64,000 nucleotides of DNA, from contig JASANG010001350.1 of assembly GCA_030248215.1 (NCBI GenBank), positions 35,889 to 99,888 of the forward strand, read 5' to 3'. Below, in pieces: positions 39,601 through 50,013 of this stretch. Positions within the stretch are counted from its first letter, which is position 1. Each line of letters starts with the position of its first letter. The DNA comes from Enoplolaimus lenunculus. Lineage: Eukaryota; Nematoda; Enoplea; Enoplida; Thoracostomopsidae. The position numbers and the translations under genes are program-made. The notes beneath the pieces were generated by a model. It did not search any database, was not told where the DNA came from, and saw nothing but the letters and a program-made list of their open reading frames with translations.

Positions 39601-42600
39601 TTTTCTTAAATTCGTTAATATGTTTTTAGACCTTGATCGATGTCCCATTCCGGTGCTTGCTCCGCCGCCAGAAGGTTGCCGTTACGTAACAGAAACAGGC
39701 CGCGATGGATGTCCGACTTATCGGCTAGTTTGCGACGATTTCCTTGACCCAACAGGTTAGTGTGGTCGCTTTGTTTGTTAAAAATTGTGGCTTATTAGTT
39801 AGTGTCGTAACAGTAGTATAAGCATATTCATTTGCCGCCGTCACGCGCACGCCTGCCGGCCGAGGCAACGGTCGGACTGCTTGTAAATATGCAACAAAAT
39901 TGCACATCCGCCTCCTCCCTTGCCACCCGTCGTCATCCGCGAGCACCCCGGCCGCGCGCCAACGCAAAGCACCTGCGCAGCGCCTCCCGGTTGTCCACGG
40001 ACGTTTACGGTTTCACTACAGGCCGCGGGAGTCCACTTATCGCTATCGCGATTTCCTTGACCCAGGTAGGTGGCGCTTTGTTTGTTAAAAATTGTGCTAT
40101 AGTACCAATAGCATCTTCTGCCGCGCTAACGCCACGCCTAGCCTGCGCCAGCACGTCGGCTGCTTGTAATATGCAGACAAAATTCACATCCTGCCCCCGC
40201 CTCCCGCCCGCACCGACACCCCGCCCCCCCACCCCGCCCCCCCCTAACAGCCCTATGCCCTTATCGGCTAGTTTGCGACGATTTCCTTGACCCAACAGGT
40301 TAGTGTGGTCGCTTTGTTTGTTAAAAATTGTGGCTTATTAGTTAGTGTCGTAACAGTAGTATAAGCATATTCATTTCTAAGCCCAAGCCAAAGTCTAAAC
40401 GCGAGAACACGCCTGTATAAGCCTAAGCGTAAGCAAACAGAGGCATACGGTCGGACTGCTTGTAATATATGCATGAACAAAAATTGCAATGACATCCGAT
40501 GCCGTCCGTCGCCTTGCGTCATCGTCCGTCGTCATCCGTAATCGTGATGTGTGCAATACCGCACGGAGCCGGACGACGCCATACGACAATTAGTGACACC
40601 TTGCGCAGCTGTCACTACCGAAAGTCGAGGTTGTCCCACGGACGTTTACGGTTTCACTAAATTGTTTTGGGAATCCTATTTAAAAACTTTCAAGCTATAA
40701 ATCGTCTAGCCATCGCTAACAATAGGTTTTCAAATTGACAAACAGCTGCAGTAGCGAACCTCAGAATTAGCAGCACAGAACTACGAAAAGTCGAATGTGG
40801 AAATTGTGTTGTGTTTAAATCATTCAGTGGATCGAAAACAACAACACTTATCATCAACTGGTGATTGACACTCATTTGAGAATGCCGGCCGCCTTCTTAT
40901 TAGAATCAAACTATGCTGATAGGTAATTTTTCTACATTATTTGAAATGAAAAAGCGGACCTAAATGTAATGTTTTGGTTTCAGACCCATGCGTGCCAAAT
41001 CCATGCCGACGAGGTCAACGATGCAAACCAGACCGGAAACAGTGCTTTACGACACCGTGTCCACAATATCGTTGTGTCGCAGACGATTCTGGTACGTAAG
41101 ATATATCAAGAACAACACGGATGTGACAAGTTTTGATGTTGTTAGAATATTTATTGGTTATCCTTTGATTGGCCCATGTATAGAACAGGACCGGAACGTT
41201 TTCCGGCGGGGCTGTAATAAAGTAAGCTTAAGCTTTAGACTAATTTTTGCTTAGGCTATAAGGTTTAGGCTTAGGCTTAGGTATAGACTCATTCTTACGC
41301 TTAGGCTAAGGCTTAGGCTTAGGATTAGGCTTAAGAATATGCTTAGTGCTTAGCTTAAAATTTAATGCTGATTATGTCTAGATTTAGTTATAGACACGTC
41401 TTAGGGTTGCGCCATACTGGGACCCCGCATGCCATCGCACGACGCCGTACGCTTCGGCACGCGCGTTGCTAACAAAAATATAGGCAAAATGTTTAATAAA
41501 CAAATTTTATCGCGCCCGAGTAATCTCGTGGTTCCATTTTGGACCCTTCTGAGGCATATGGTTTTAGGTTTATAGTCTGTATTGCTAACCTGGGTCCGTA
41601 TTGCACAAATGCGTGTGAAACCTCTAACGCCAGTCGCTGTAGGTTTTCAGACAAGTCAACTAAACCAGCTACAAATGTCAGTTGGAACCCACAACAGATG
41701 CATTCGACCGTCAGATTGTCTGAATTCGTTTCAAAATTTTATTCTTATTTTCCAATTTCGAAGAACAAAACTTTGCTAAAACTAAAGTCGTTTCGAACAT
41801 TTTTCTGTCTAAGTTAATGTCGCCAAAATCCAAACATTTCGTATCGTGAAAAATATCTGATCACGCTCGTAGCCAGAAGGGAGTTCAGCACCCCCTGAAA
41901 TCATTTGCCCCGCTCCCAGCGAAAGATTTCTTATGTTGAACGGTATCAGACATATCGCGAACTGGTGTCACACACATTTCATCAGCGGCTGATTCAGGGG
42001 GATTTATTTCCCTGCCATACCAGGCTGAAAGTTTTGCCATCCAAATGATTCATCTGAAGCGCATTAGGTACGTTTTTAGAGACTGGAAAAGTTCGAATCA
42101 CAAAAAGTATCCTCCCGCGCTCAAAATTCACGATCCGACGCTTTCAGTCGAGATTAGGGTCCGTTATTTTATTTTTAGGCACAGATGTTTGTGGTCCAAA
42201 TGAACACGTACCGCAGTGTGGCACTGCATGCGAACCAACCTGCAACGATGATGGACCTCGAGTTTGCACTTTACAGTGTATAATCGGAGAATGTCAGTGT
42301 ATGAGTGGCTTTGTACGAGACGCCAATAATCGCTGTATACGACCGTCAGAATGCCCGAGTAAGCTTTGTTAGCATTAATTTGCATATGAATGAGATCAGT
42401 ATGCAAAAACGTTGGCCAATGTTACTTTGAGAGACGTAACAGTAGTATGAGCATATTCCTAAGCCTAAGCCTAATAGCCAGGCAAAAAATTAATCAAACG
42501 CTTAAGCTTACTCTATTGTAGTCCCACAAAAAAACGTTCCGCCTCTGATCTTTACATGGGCCGATATATCTTGCAATCGAATCTAAATTGACACAATTTG

Positions 42601-45600
42601 TAGTTACTAAAAAGTTACAAGCTTAACCAAGCCTGAGCCTAATAATTGGCTAAGCTGTCCTGTTTAAAAGGTGTTTAGGAACTAAACACCAATTACTATA
42701 ATAGGTGATACACACATTTGAGAATACGGCCAAAAAGTAAACAAAATGAATTTTGTTGACAATTATTCATTAGGAAACGGTGGCTTTTGCGGTCCAAATG
42801 AACACGTACCACAATGCGGCACTGCTTGTGAGCCAACGTGTAATGATTTTGGTCCTAAAATTTGCAACCCTGCAATGTGTAACAGAACAATGCCAATGTA
42901 TGCAAGGCTTTGTTCGTGAGATGCAAACAGACGATGCGTCCGCCGTTCTGTTTGCCCAAGTAAAGTTGACGACTTCGGAATCTAAAAGAATTGTAACAAT
43001 TAGAATTCGAACTAAAACAGTGGAAACTTAAATTTTTTATCGAACAATACTTGAATTAACTTGAACATCGCTTGTATGGACCATGTATAGAATAGTGCCG
43101 GAACAGTAGTATAAGCATATTCCTAAACGTACGCCTAAGCTTAAGCAAAATGATTAGTCTAAAGCTTAAACTGACTCTGTTATAGCCCCTCCGGAAAACG
43201 ATCCGACCCTGTTTTATACATGGGCCGTTTGTACTTTTTTCAGCTGGCAAGGAACCAGCGCCACATGTAAGCGGGGGCCAAAGTTGTTCCTACAGGCCAT
43301 GAAAAGCTGTTAATAAAACCAAGAGTGCATGATACCCTTTAACAAGAGTATGCAACTGGGTACATTCTATGTAGAAGAAATGTACCCAGCGCACGTTGCA
43401 TTTTTGGCTTACCCGCCGTATTTGGGGGGGGGTCAAAATCTCCATCGATGTTGAAACTCATGTCCTATTGCATATACTAAAATGTGGTCCGATTATATTT
43501 TCGGTGTTGGCTGGCGGATAAACGTGTAAAATGAACGTAAATTTCACCCCCCCCCCGAAAATGAGGGGGGTTGGCCAAAAACGCAACGCGTGCCGGTACA
43601 TTCTTTAATACACAGAATGTACCCAGTTGCACACTCTTGTTAGAGTGATCATCTACTCTTGATAAAACCAATCTCTAAATTTTCTGCGAATTTCGTTGCC
43701 CAGAAACTTTCAAAAGTCCGGCCAATGTAAATAACAGGGGTGGAAAAGCGTATTCATAAGCCAAATCCTAAGCCAAATCCTAAGTCTAAGCCAAATCCTA
43801 AGCCTAAGCGTAAGTCTAAGCGTAAGAGTGAGCGCATTCCAAAGCGTAAGCTTAAGCCAAGCAAAAAATAGTCTAAAGCTTAAGCTAACTTCACAGAAAA
43901 ACGTTCCGCTCCTGATCTTTACATGGGCCAAAAGCCCTATATTTGAAAGTGCATTAATTGTGAAAATATGAAAATAATTACTTGAAGCATATATTCATGA
44001 ACAGATCTTTGTGGTCCAAACGAGCATGTGCCTCAATGCGGGACTGCATGCGAGCCAACGTGTGACAATCCAGGACCTCAACCGTGTACCAGACAGTGTG
44101 TGATTGGTGAATGTCAGTGCATCCGAGGTTACGTACGAGATTCGAATAATCGTTGTGTGCGACCGTCAGAATGTCCCAGTAGGTTGTAAAACTAATTCTA
44201 AAACAAGCCAACAGTTTCAGTTTTACAGTTCAGAAGCGAAGTCAATTTTTCCGAAATAACATCTCATTTGTATGTCATTTTCTTTTATTTTCAAATTACT
44301 GATGACATAGCTAGTTAAAAGTTAAATTTTGCAATTTTACACAAGCTTACATCTTACAAATTTAACTGTTATAAGCCAAAGTCTGAAACAAAAGACCAAG
44401 CCTAGACTAACCGTATTCAAAGCTTATAATCCAAATACGAAGTTAATATTTGAAAATTTCGAGAAGTGTTGATAGAATTGTACACAAGAGTCAATCGAAT
44501 TTGGCGAATATGGCCGATTTGAGTAGGTCGAAATTGATCATTATCACCATACCACTTTTAAAAAGTAGGGCAATCACAAATGTTCATTAAGTACTGAAGC
44601 GGAAGTATCTTGTTGACGTTCTTGAAGCAATGAATTTTTGGAGCATTTGAAAATAGAAGTTCCTAAACCAAACACGCGAAACAATAACCGACCCCACCGA
44701 TTGCGAAGATAATTTATCCGCACTCACAAAATATCCTAATATAAAAATCCTTCTTAAAAGTTAAAGGGTTAAACTGGGCCCGTATCCTAAGGGGAAGCAG
44801 GGGGCTCAGCACCACCTGGAAAATATTGCCGTATAAAATCTCCAACCTTGCTTGGAACTCATTGAAAATCCTTGAATGCCCCTCCTAAAATTTTTTTAGC
44901 CTCCTGGCAACAAGGTGAGCTGGTTACGGTCCTGGGTTAAACAGACCGCAGTACACAGTTTTAAAATAATTTAATTTTCATTCCGTTGATAATTATAACC
45001 AATTTTAGGGAAACTTAGGGAAAATGGGAGTCTACTGCACCCCAACCCCCCTTCGCCACTTTAACACGTGAAAACCCTTAAAAATGAAAAAAAGTGAACA
45101 AAATTGAGAATTTTGTTTTCTGAGCGTAAAAATACCGAAATTTTTGAACAAAAACACATATTTCAATTTTTATTAATTTTTGACTCAACAACAAAGAAGG
45201 AGATCAAACATTTGATACCAATGGTTTTGAAATAAACAAAAAATACTCTTATCATTTGCTGGACTATCGTGAAAATAATTATTTTTTTTCAGGTCAAGGC
45301 AGATGTCCAAACAGAGAACGGCCTTTGCCAGGCTATTTTTGTGGCAGAGGCCCAAACCGTCGCTCCTGCCCGCGCGGATATGAGTGTAATATTGCTCCGA
45401 ACGACGCGTATGCTGTTTGCTGTCCTACACAAGGTTAGTGGCATTGATAGAATCCATGCTATTGACGGTGTTGTTTAATTATTGTTTAAGATGCATTTTG
45501 ATATGCTTGGAATACTTCGAGCCTAATCCTAAGCCTAAACATTTAATATTATATAACGTATCAAAGCAAACGCCTGCACAGCAATGGACTCGTTTACAAC

Positions 45601-46846
45601 GTTGATCTCTACAATTCTACGACCACTTCTATATACTTCCCAACCACAGATTTTAGGTCTAGGTTCAGCTTTGGGCCAGGGTTTCATAAAGCCTCTCTGA
45701 AGCATAAGCTAAAAACTTGGGCCAACGTAAAGAACAGAGGCGGAACAGTATTATAGGCATATTCCTAAGCCTAAGCTAAGCAAAAGAAATTAGTCTAAAG
45801 CTTAAGCTTAGTTTATTGCAGTCCCACATAAAAACGTTCCGCCCCTGATGTTTACATGGGCCAAGATTTTGAACCTAAGTCAGAGCCTAAGTTTAGTTTA
45901 TTGCAGTCCCACATAAAAACGTTCCGCCCCTGATGTTTACATGGGCCAAGACTTGGAACCTAAGTCAGAGCTTAAGCTTAGTTTATTCCAGTCCCACATA
46001 AAAACGTTCCGCCCCTGATCTTTAAATGGGCCAAGACTTGGAACCTAAGTCAGAGCCTTAGCATAAGACTTAGCGTTATATACCTGGGGAATAGTGTACA
46101 ACGACTCATTTGTTTTATAGTACGCCAACTGTCCAACATACTTTTAATGTTAAGTACCCCAGATTTAAAACGTTTCGAATAGAGGCAGATTCCAGCAGGA
46201 TCGACTAACCTAAAACTGTATAGGAACATGCTTTCTGGTTTAAAGAAGACCTAAAATCTAACCTTAACCTAATTGGAAATATTAATTTTAGAAACGGGTC
46301 AGTGCCTTAATGGGCGACGGCCTTTGCCAAACGTCTTTTGTGGCTTAGGTCCAAGCAGTCAACGCTGTCCACGAGGTTATAGATGCAATACTGCTCCGAA
46401 TGACGCGTATGCCGTTTGCTGTCCAATAGGAAGTAATTATAGCAAGAGTGGATGACCATTTTTTACAAGAGTGTGCAACTGGGAAGATTCTGTGTAGAAA
46501 TGAATGTACCCAACGTACGTTGCGGTTTTGGCCAATTCTTACCTTAGAGGGATCAAGTTTACCGATTGTTCATCTCTAGATGTTGAAACCGTCAAAAGCG
46601 ATACGAATTCTACGTTTTTAGCGTTAACCACCTCGTTAAACAAGGGGCTTTGGCCAAACACGAAACGCCCGCCGGAGGAATTGTTTGTACCGGAACAATT
46701 GTTACTCAGTTGCACACTTTTGGTAATAGTGATCATCGACTCTTGGCAATAGTTATTTAATCTCTGTACTATCCAGTACCGAAGGTTAAACTCGACGCTA
46801 ACAGATGTATAAAATTGTTGTTTCAGGTCCTCGCCTTCGCGGTTAA
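36639..46846 (+). CDS. Gene 3: secreted A-C-TIL-TIL-TIL-B-B protein
   Basis: Exons 36639-36684, 39630-39755, 40984-41091, 42179-42358, 42774-42959 (frameshifted), 44005-44178, 45293-45433, 46292-46432 and 46827-46846 join in phase 1. Skipping the damaged TIL exon keeps the frame and gives about 311 residues: signal peptide, A, C, two TIL, two B and a SPRLRG tail. Intron 1 holds a 1.27-kb 34-bp satellite ending at the acceptor. A degraded fourth TIL lies at about 41560-41732. The signal peptide, intron-1 sequence and terminal exon match gene 4, so the two are tandem paralogues. The likely role is a multi-headed secreted protease inhibitor. Confidence 0.75.
36968..37135. mobile_element. TTAGGC-core element, TTA subfamily, in gene 3 intron 1
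   Basis: ctatgtttttaaggggcgtcc on the left and gcccctaaaagtaaaattggcc on the right. Confidence 0.65.
37332..37556. mobile_element. TATTCTCAAATGTGTG element in gene 3 intron 1
   Basis: gatattctcaaatgtgtaca on the left, cacacatttgaacatacggg on the right. Confidence 0.72.
37560..38349. other. Gene 3 intron 1, non-satellite part
   Basis: Contains aataagagtcc repeats (37798-37930) and an inverse relative of the 7960-8150 repeat (ttattcgggtcactacag). No exon seen. Confidence 0.4.
38350..39624. repeat. 34-bp AT-rich minisatellite, about 37 copies, ending at a splice acceptor
   Basis: The unit contains ttaatatgttaattatatta then ttttcttaaattcg. Variants cttcg, single-base losses and a disordered patch at about 39215-39300 occur. 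The last unit runs directly into gtttttag, the acceptor of the gene 3 A exon. Confidence 0.95.
39630..39755 (+). CDS. Gene 3 exon 2, module A
   Basis: Acceptor gtttttag and donor gttagt bound 42 codons reading RCPIPVLAPPPEGCRYVTE, then RDGCPTYRLVC and an extension DDFLDPT. The 3' half of this exon with its donor is repeated twice downstream. Confidence 0.78.
39690..40650. repeat. Three imperfect large repeats of the gene 3 A exon end and donor
   Basis: Units begin near 39690, 40018 and 40258. Shared marks are gatttccttgaccca, ctttgtttgttaaaaattgtg, gtcggactgcttgtaa and gacgtttacggtttcacta. The middle of the block is far more GC-rich than the rest of the window and carries many indels. Confidence 0.65.
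40018..40320 (+). pseudogene. Two partial copies of the gene 3 A-exon 3' half and its donor
   Basis: About 40018-40100 repeats the exon end with many small gaps (ggccgcgg, ttatcgctatcgcgatttcc). From 40260 a clean copy of 39717-39832, including the gttagt donor, follows. Both lack the 5' half with its cysteines and an acceptor, so neither is a usable exon. Confidence 0.65.
40690..40890. mobile_element. TATTCTCAAATG element, left end worn
   Basis: taaatcgtctagccatcgct on the left, tggtgattgacactcatttgagaat on the right, in gene 3 intron 2. Confidence 0.55.
40984..41091 (+). CDS. Gene 3 exon 3, module C
   Basis: Acceptor ggtttcag and donor gtacgt bound 36 codons reading DPCVPNPCRRGQRCKPDRKQ, then CFTTPCPQYRCVADDS. 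Confidence 0.82.
41171..41350. mobile_element. TTAGGC-core element, right end lost
   Basis: Starts ggcccatgtatagaacagga; the core is TTAGGC arrays. No inverted right end is found. Confidence 0.6.
41560..41732 (+). pseudogene. Degraded TIL exon relic in gene 3 intron 3
   Basis: One frame reads YCTNACETSNASRC and another reads HNRCIRPSDC, which matches the end of TIL-1 (NNRCIRPSEC). Indels and lost cysteines separate the parts. It is best read as an old TIL exon copy that no longer codes. Confidence 0.55.
42179..42358 (+). CDS. Gene 3 exon 4, TIL-1
   Basis: Acceptor atttttag and donor gtaagc bound 60 codons with ten Cys: VCGPNEHVPQCGTACEPTC, then VCTLQCIIGECQCMSGF and RCIRPSECP. The C-T-L-Q-C loop puts Leu at P1, the arrangement of chymotrypsin/elastase-type Ascaris inhibitors. 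Confidence 0.85.
42411..42563. mobile_element. TTAGGC-core element between TIL-1 and TIL-2
   Basis: ggccaatgttactttgagag on the left, cctctgatctttacatgggcc on the right: a mosaic of the two subfamily ends. Confidence 0.65.
42774..42959 (+). pseudogene. Gene 3 exon 5, TIL-2 with two compensating frameshifts
   Basis: Acceptor ttcattag and donor gtaaag bound a 186-base TIL exon. The first half reads FCGPNEHVPQCGTACEPTC in frame. An extra base near 42868 (ccctg run) then shifts the frame, giving TGA at 42917, and a base appears lost near 42919, so the total length is again a multiple of three. It could be an allele-specific lesion, a sequencing error or a dying exon; skipping it keeps the gene open. 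Confidence 0.7.
43079..43930. mobile_element. TTAGGC-core elements flanking a long-TIR element
   Basis: TTAGGC-core copies lie at about 43079-43226 and 43720-43930. Between them (about 43315-43670) is an element whose ends are gtgcaactgggtacattc and its inverse. Confidence 0.65.
44005..44178 (+). CDS. Gene 3 exon 6, TIL-3
   Basis: Acceptor gaacag and donor gtaggt bound 58 codons with ten Cys: LCGPNEHVPQCGTACEPTC, then PCTRQCVIGECQCIRGY and RCVRPSECP. The C-T-R-Q-C loop puts Arg at P1, predicting trypsin-like targets. Confidence 0.85.
44777..44936. mobile_element. GGCCCGTAGCCAGCTC-type element in gene 3 intron 6
   Basis: gggcccgtatcctaagggga on the left; gtgagctggttacggtcctg on the right. 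Confidence 0.62.
45293..45433 (+). CDS. Gene 3 exon 7, module B
   Basis: Acceptor ttttttcag and donor gttagt bound 47 codons reading RCPNRERPLPGYFCGRGP, RSCPRGYECN, then YAVCCPTQ. Together with 46292 it forms a separate B subtype (PRGY...NDAYAVCCP). Confidence 0.82.
45721..46033. repeat. TTAGGC-core element with its right end in three tandem copies
   Basis: The segment gtttattgcagtcccacat through gggccaagacttggaacc repeats at about 85-bp spacing (near 45809, 45894 and 45979), a local tandem growth of one element end. Confidence 0.75.
46292..46432 (+). CDS. Gene 3 exon 8, module B
   Basis: Acceptor attttag; 47 codons reading QCLNGRRPLPNVFCGLGP, QRCPRGYRCN, then YAVCCPIG. The donor gtaatt keeps phase 1. 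A long-TIR repeat starts about ten bases after the donor. Confidence 0.8.
46440..46750. mobile_element. Long-TIR element directly after a gene 3 donor site
   Basis: agcaagagtggatgaccatt on the left and gttgcacacttttggtaata on the right. It begins about eight bases beyond the donor at 46433. Confidence 0.72.
46827..46846 (+). CDS. Gene 3 terminal mini-exon
   Basis: Acceptor ttgtttcag; the 20-base exon ends PRLRG and TAA. It aligns with the gene 4 terminal exon (PHRLSS then TAA) together with about 70 bases of intron and about 150 bases of 3' sequence, which supports it despite its size. Confidence 0.6.
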
Positions 46847-47134
46847 CAAGCTACAAGAATAACTGGTTGATGTGTGAAAATCTTGCTAATATCGAACAAC
46901 GATTGGCTGTTGATAGAAGTTTAATCGTCGAATGTATGAAGGTTGACTGAAAATTTAATTATAACCAAAAGTTGCTGTATTTAAAAGTATTTATTAAGTA
47001 AAATTCATGGCAAATAATTGGGCTCTTGTGTACGTTATGTAACATTTAAAATTTTAGCTTTAGGCTTTGGCTTAGTCTAAAAATAAGTCTAAAATTATTA
47101 ATTGTAGTATTTGGCAAAAGTATAGAAAGTTGGA

Positions 47135-47321
47135 TGGCCCATGTATAGAACATGGCCGGAAGCGTATTCCTAGCCTAAGCCTAAGCCTACGCGTGTAAGA
47201 ATTGAGCCTATTCATAAGGCTAAGGCTAAGCATAAGCCTAAGAAAAAAATAGTCTAAAGCGTAAACTGACTCTATTACAGCTCTTTCGAATAACGATCCG
47301 GCCCTGTTTTAAACATGGACC
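47135..47321. mobile_element. TTAGGC-core element
   Basis: ggcccatgtatagaacatgg on the left and ccctgttttaaacatggacc on the right, core in GCCTAA orientation. Confidence 0.65.
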
Positions 47322-47758
47322 AAGCACAAATCAATGCAGCTCGTCGATCGGTATTCAATAATGTATGAAAATTTAAACTATTCAAAAAAACCTAAACTAT
47401 TTTTTTGCCTAAATGTTCGCCAGATCGGACCAGCGTGAAATGAACAGAGACGATTAATAACATACCAAAATATGCGTTATATATATTTCGAACTTTAAAT
47501 TTTTAGTTGAAACTACTGGAATATATAAACTGCATTTTAAACCGCGTATTTTAAAATAAGTTGCCTTGCAAAAACTGTACATAGTGGCGCTTATCATTAG
47601 CGGCGACATGCCACAAAAACTGGTGCCAACCGCAAATCTGGTCTTTTCACGGGGCTTAAGGTTAGGGCCAAGGCGAGAGCCGGTTGTTACCATGCACTAT
47701 AAGGTTCGTAGGGGGTGCCTAACCTTGGCTTTGACCTCATTTCATGCATAAAATTTTG

Positions 47759-47934
47759 GGCCCATGTACAGAACAGGGCCATAACGTTTTCTGGCGGCAT
47801 TGTAATAGAGTAAGCTTAAGCTTTTGACTAATTCTTTTGCTTAGGCTTAGGCTTAGGCTTAGGCTTAGGCAAGGCTTAGGAATTTGCTTACACTACTGTT
47901 CCGGTCCTGTTCTATACATTGGTCAAATTTTTGA
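47759..47934. mobile_element. TTAGGC-core element, 8-bp duplication with one mismatch
   Basis: Ends ggcccatgtacagaacaggg and ttctatacattggtc; flanks aaattttg / aaattttt. Confidence 0.78.
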
Positions 47935-48133
47935 AGACACTGAAGTGTTATGCCAAAAAGTTCAACTGAGCATTAGCGATTTTCGCCGTCTGTATTAGAC
48001 GAAGCAACGCCCTTGCGTTTGATGCAATTTCCACAATAAGGAGTGTAATTTGTATCTTTACGTATTTTAGCAATTTCCACAATAAGGAGTGTAATTTGTA
48101 TCTTTACTGATTTTAACTGATGCTTTCGTAATT

Positions 48134-48393
48134 TAACCCTTTCTCACATGAATATTTTCTATTTCCCCTGGGACCTACTTTTATGCTAGGATTCGAACTC
48201 CAGTGACTGGAGTGGCAGGCGTACACCATCACCACTCAGGTATAGGACCTTGACGCTCGAGACCGAGGGGGCTCTCTTGTGGTGATTTCGTACTATGTAT
48301 ACGTGTTGCAATTGTTAAACACGGTGCGATATATTTTTACCGTATATACACTGCGCTGAGTTGCCTATAGGCACTCAATGTGAGAAGGGGTTA
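48134..48393. mobile_element. TAACCCTTTCTCACAT-ended element with tRNA-like core, inverse copy
   Basis: taaccctttctcacatgaat on the left and caatgtgagaaggggttaa on the right; the core is in the opposite orientation to the copy at 21331. Confidence 0.72.
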
Positions 48394-49264
48394 ATTCATT
48401 CCTCACAACCTTTTTGGTTTCCGAGTGTTTGAAGCTTTTTTGCTTCAGTATCCATTACCCACCGACCTAAAAATATTTCCTGCTGTACGCGCATAATGTT
48501 GTGAAAGTTGCACAATTGCTTCAACCCACCTTTTACGTCTCATGACGTCCAATTACAGTTAAAACTAGAAGAAACAGGACAGCTTCTATTAAGGAATTCT
48601 ACATATGATCGGGTTTATAAGCCGTATCGGGCATATCTGGACGATATACTGTTGAGTCCGTCGCTGTATTTGCCTCTTGTGGCAGTTAGAACCTGATGGA
48701 CAGTCGCGCTGATAGCACCGTTCGGACATTGAGTGTAAAAATAAAAACATTAACCATATCAATATATAAGATATTTAAAAGGGTGGCACCGAATCAACGA
48801 TTTGACGAAATCTGAATCCATTGCTAATTTGACGAAATTCGAATTCATTGCTAATTTGATGAAATCCGAATTCATTGCTAATTTGCCGAATCCGAACGTT
48901 GCAGTTTCAAATTTTCTATATATCAATAATTTGTTTCAAAGTATCAACGTAATAAAAATGAACCATTACATGAAACAAAAAAATAATTTGTATAACAATT
49001 TGATCTATCAGCCCCAGGGCTGATGATATAACATCTATATACGTGGTTTCGGGGCTGATAAGTGAAAACGTTATAATGTCGATGTGAGTCGACGTCCTCT
49101 TTGTACGGATCTGTTAGGCTCTTGAGCACTTCCTATATATTTGCGATTATGTAACGCTTAGTTTCTTATGTTAAGGAAAATGCTTAGCTATTCCTAAGTC
49201 TAAGCCTCTGCCTAAGGCATTGTCGAAGGTTAAGCGGAAGCCTTGGCCTTATGTGGCGGAAAGT

Positions 49265-49600
49265 GTGCAAGAGCCAACCGGATATCTGTTTTCATTTCCG
49301 TTTCTGGTAGAAATTGGTACTAGTTTTCGTTTGCGTTATAGAAATATCGGAAATTACGTCATTTTTACGCTCAAAATTGGTAATGAATTAAGTATATATC
49401 TTGCACATTTTCATCACAGATATGCTGCAATTGTTCGAAATGAACCGTCAAAATTGCAAAATACGTACGAAATCTTTAAAATTTCGGCGCATTTGGCATT
49501 TTTTGTTAAAACTTTTAGTAAACCCGATGAATATTTGCATGCCTCAATTATGGTGGCAGAAAATAGGACATCTTTGAAACTTGCGTAACATTTTAAATAT
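49265..49600. repeat. GTTTCCGTTATTT-type repeat, inverse copy
   Basis: agccaaccggatatctgttt on the left; gaaatatcggaaattacgtc inside. A 122-codon open frame here comes from the repeat. Confidence 0.55.
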
Positions 49601-50013
49601 AAAGAACACGAAAAAGTTGTTAATTGCATTAGTGAATTTTGAAATAAAAGAACATATACAGAATGTTGATGTGAGCCATAAATCTTATTTCTCATTGCGC
49701 CCCGTTTTCAATGGCTACAGGAAATGAGTTTTTGTTCTGAGGTGTACATATTGTTAGCCGGTAACTATGTATGTCGCCGGCCAATGTGATATTCAGGCCA
49801 ATTACCAATAGGCCAACGCAAATATGCTATTTTGAGAGATGAAGCAAAACAAGTTTAATAGCAGTTTAGCCTAGGCGAAACAGCTATTACGCCAAAATAG
49901 CAACTTGGGATAGGCCAAATAGTAATTGGCCTGAATAGCAGATTCCCTACAAGATGTATATCAGTGTGATATCTGGTACTTGTTTAATTTCCCACTTCCA
50001 TTATAAAATCCGC

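Larger units (their letters stand above)
47323..49200. other. Intergenic stretch between genes 3 and 4
   Basis: Holds the repeats listed, a 45-bp direct duplication (gcaatttccacaataaggag at 48026 and 48071) and short gaatccattgctaatttgac repeats (48800-48890). No gene seen. Confidence 0.4.

Noticed and set aside
38350-39624. CRISPR array
   Set aside because: Uninterrupted 34-bp tandem units with no spacers, in a eukaryotic intron.
39832-40290. 152-codon frame rich in Ala, Pro and Arg
   Set aside because: It falls in the GC-rich, probably error-laden triplication; low complexity.
49220-49588. 122-codon open frame
   Set aside because: It lies in a dispersed repeat found in at least four other places; no conserved protein features.
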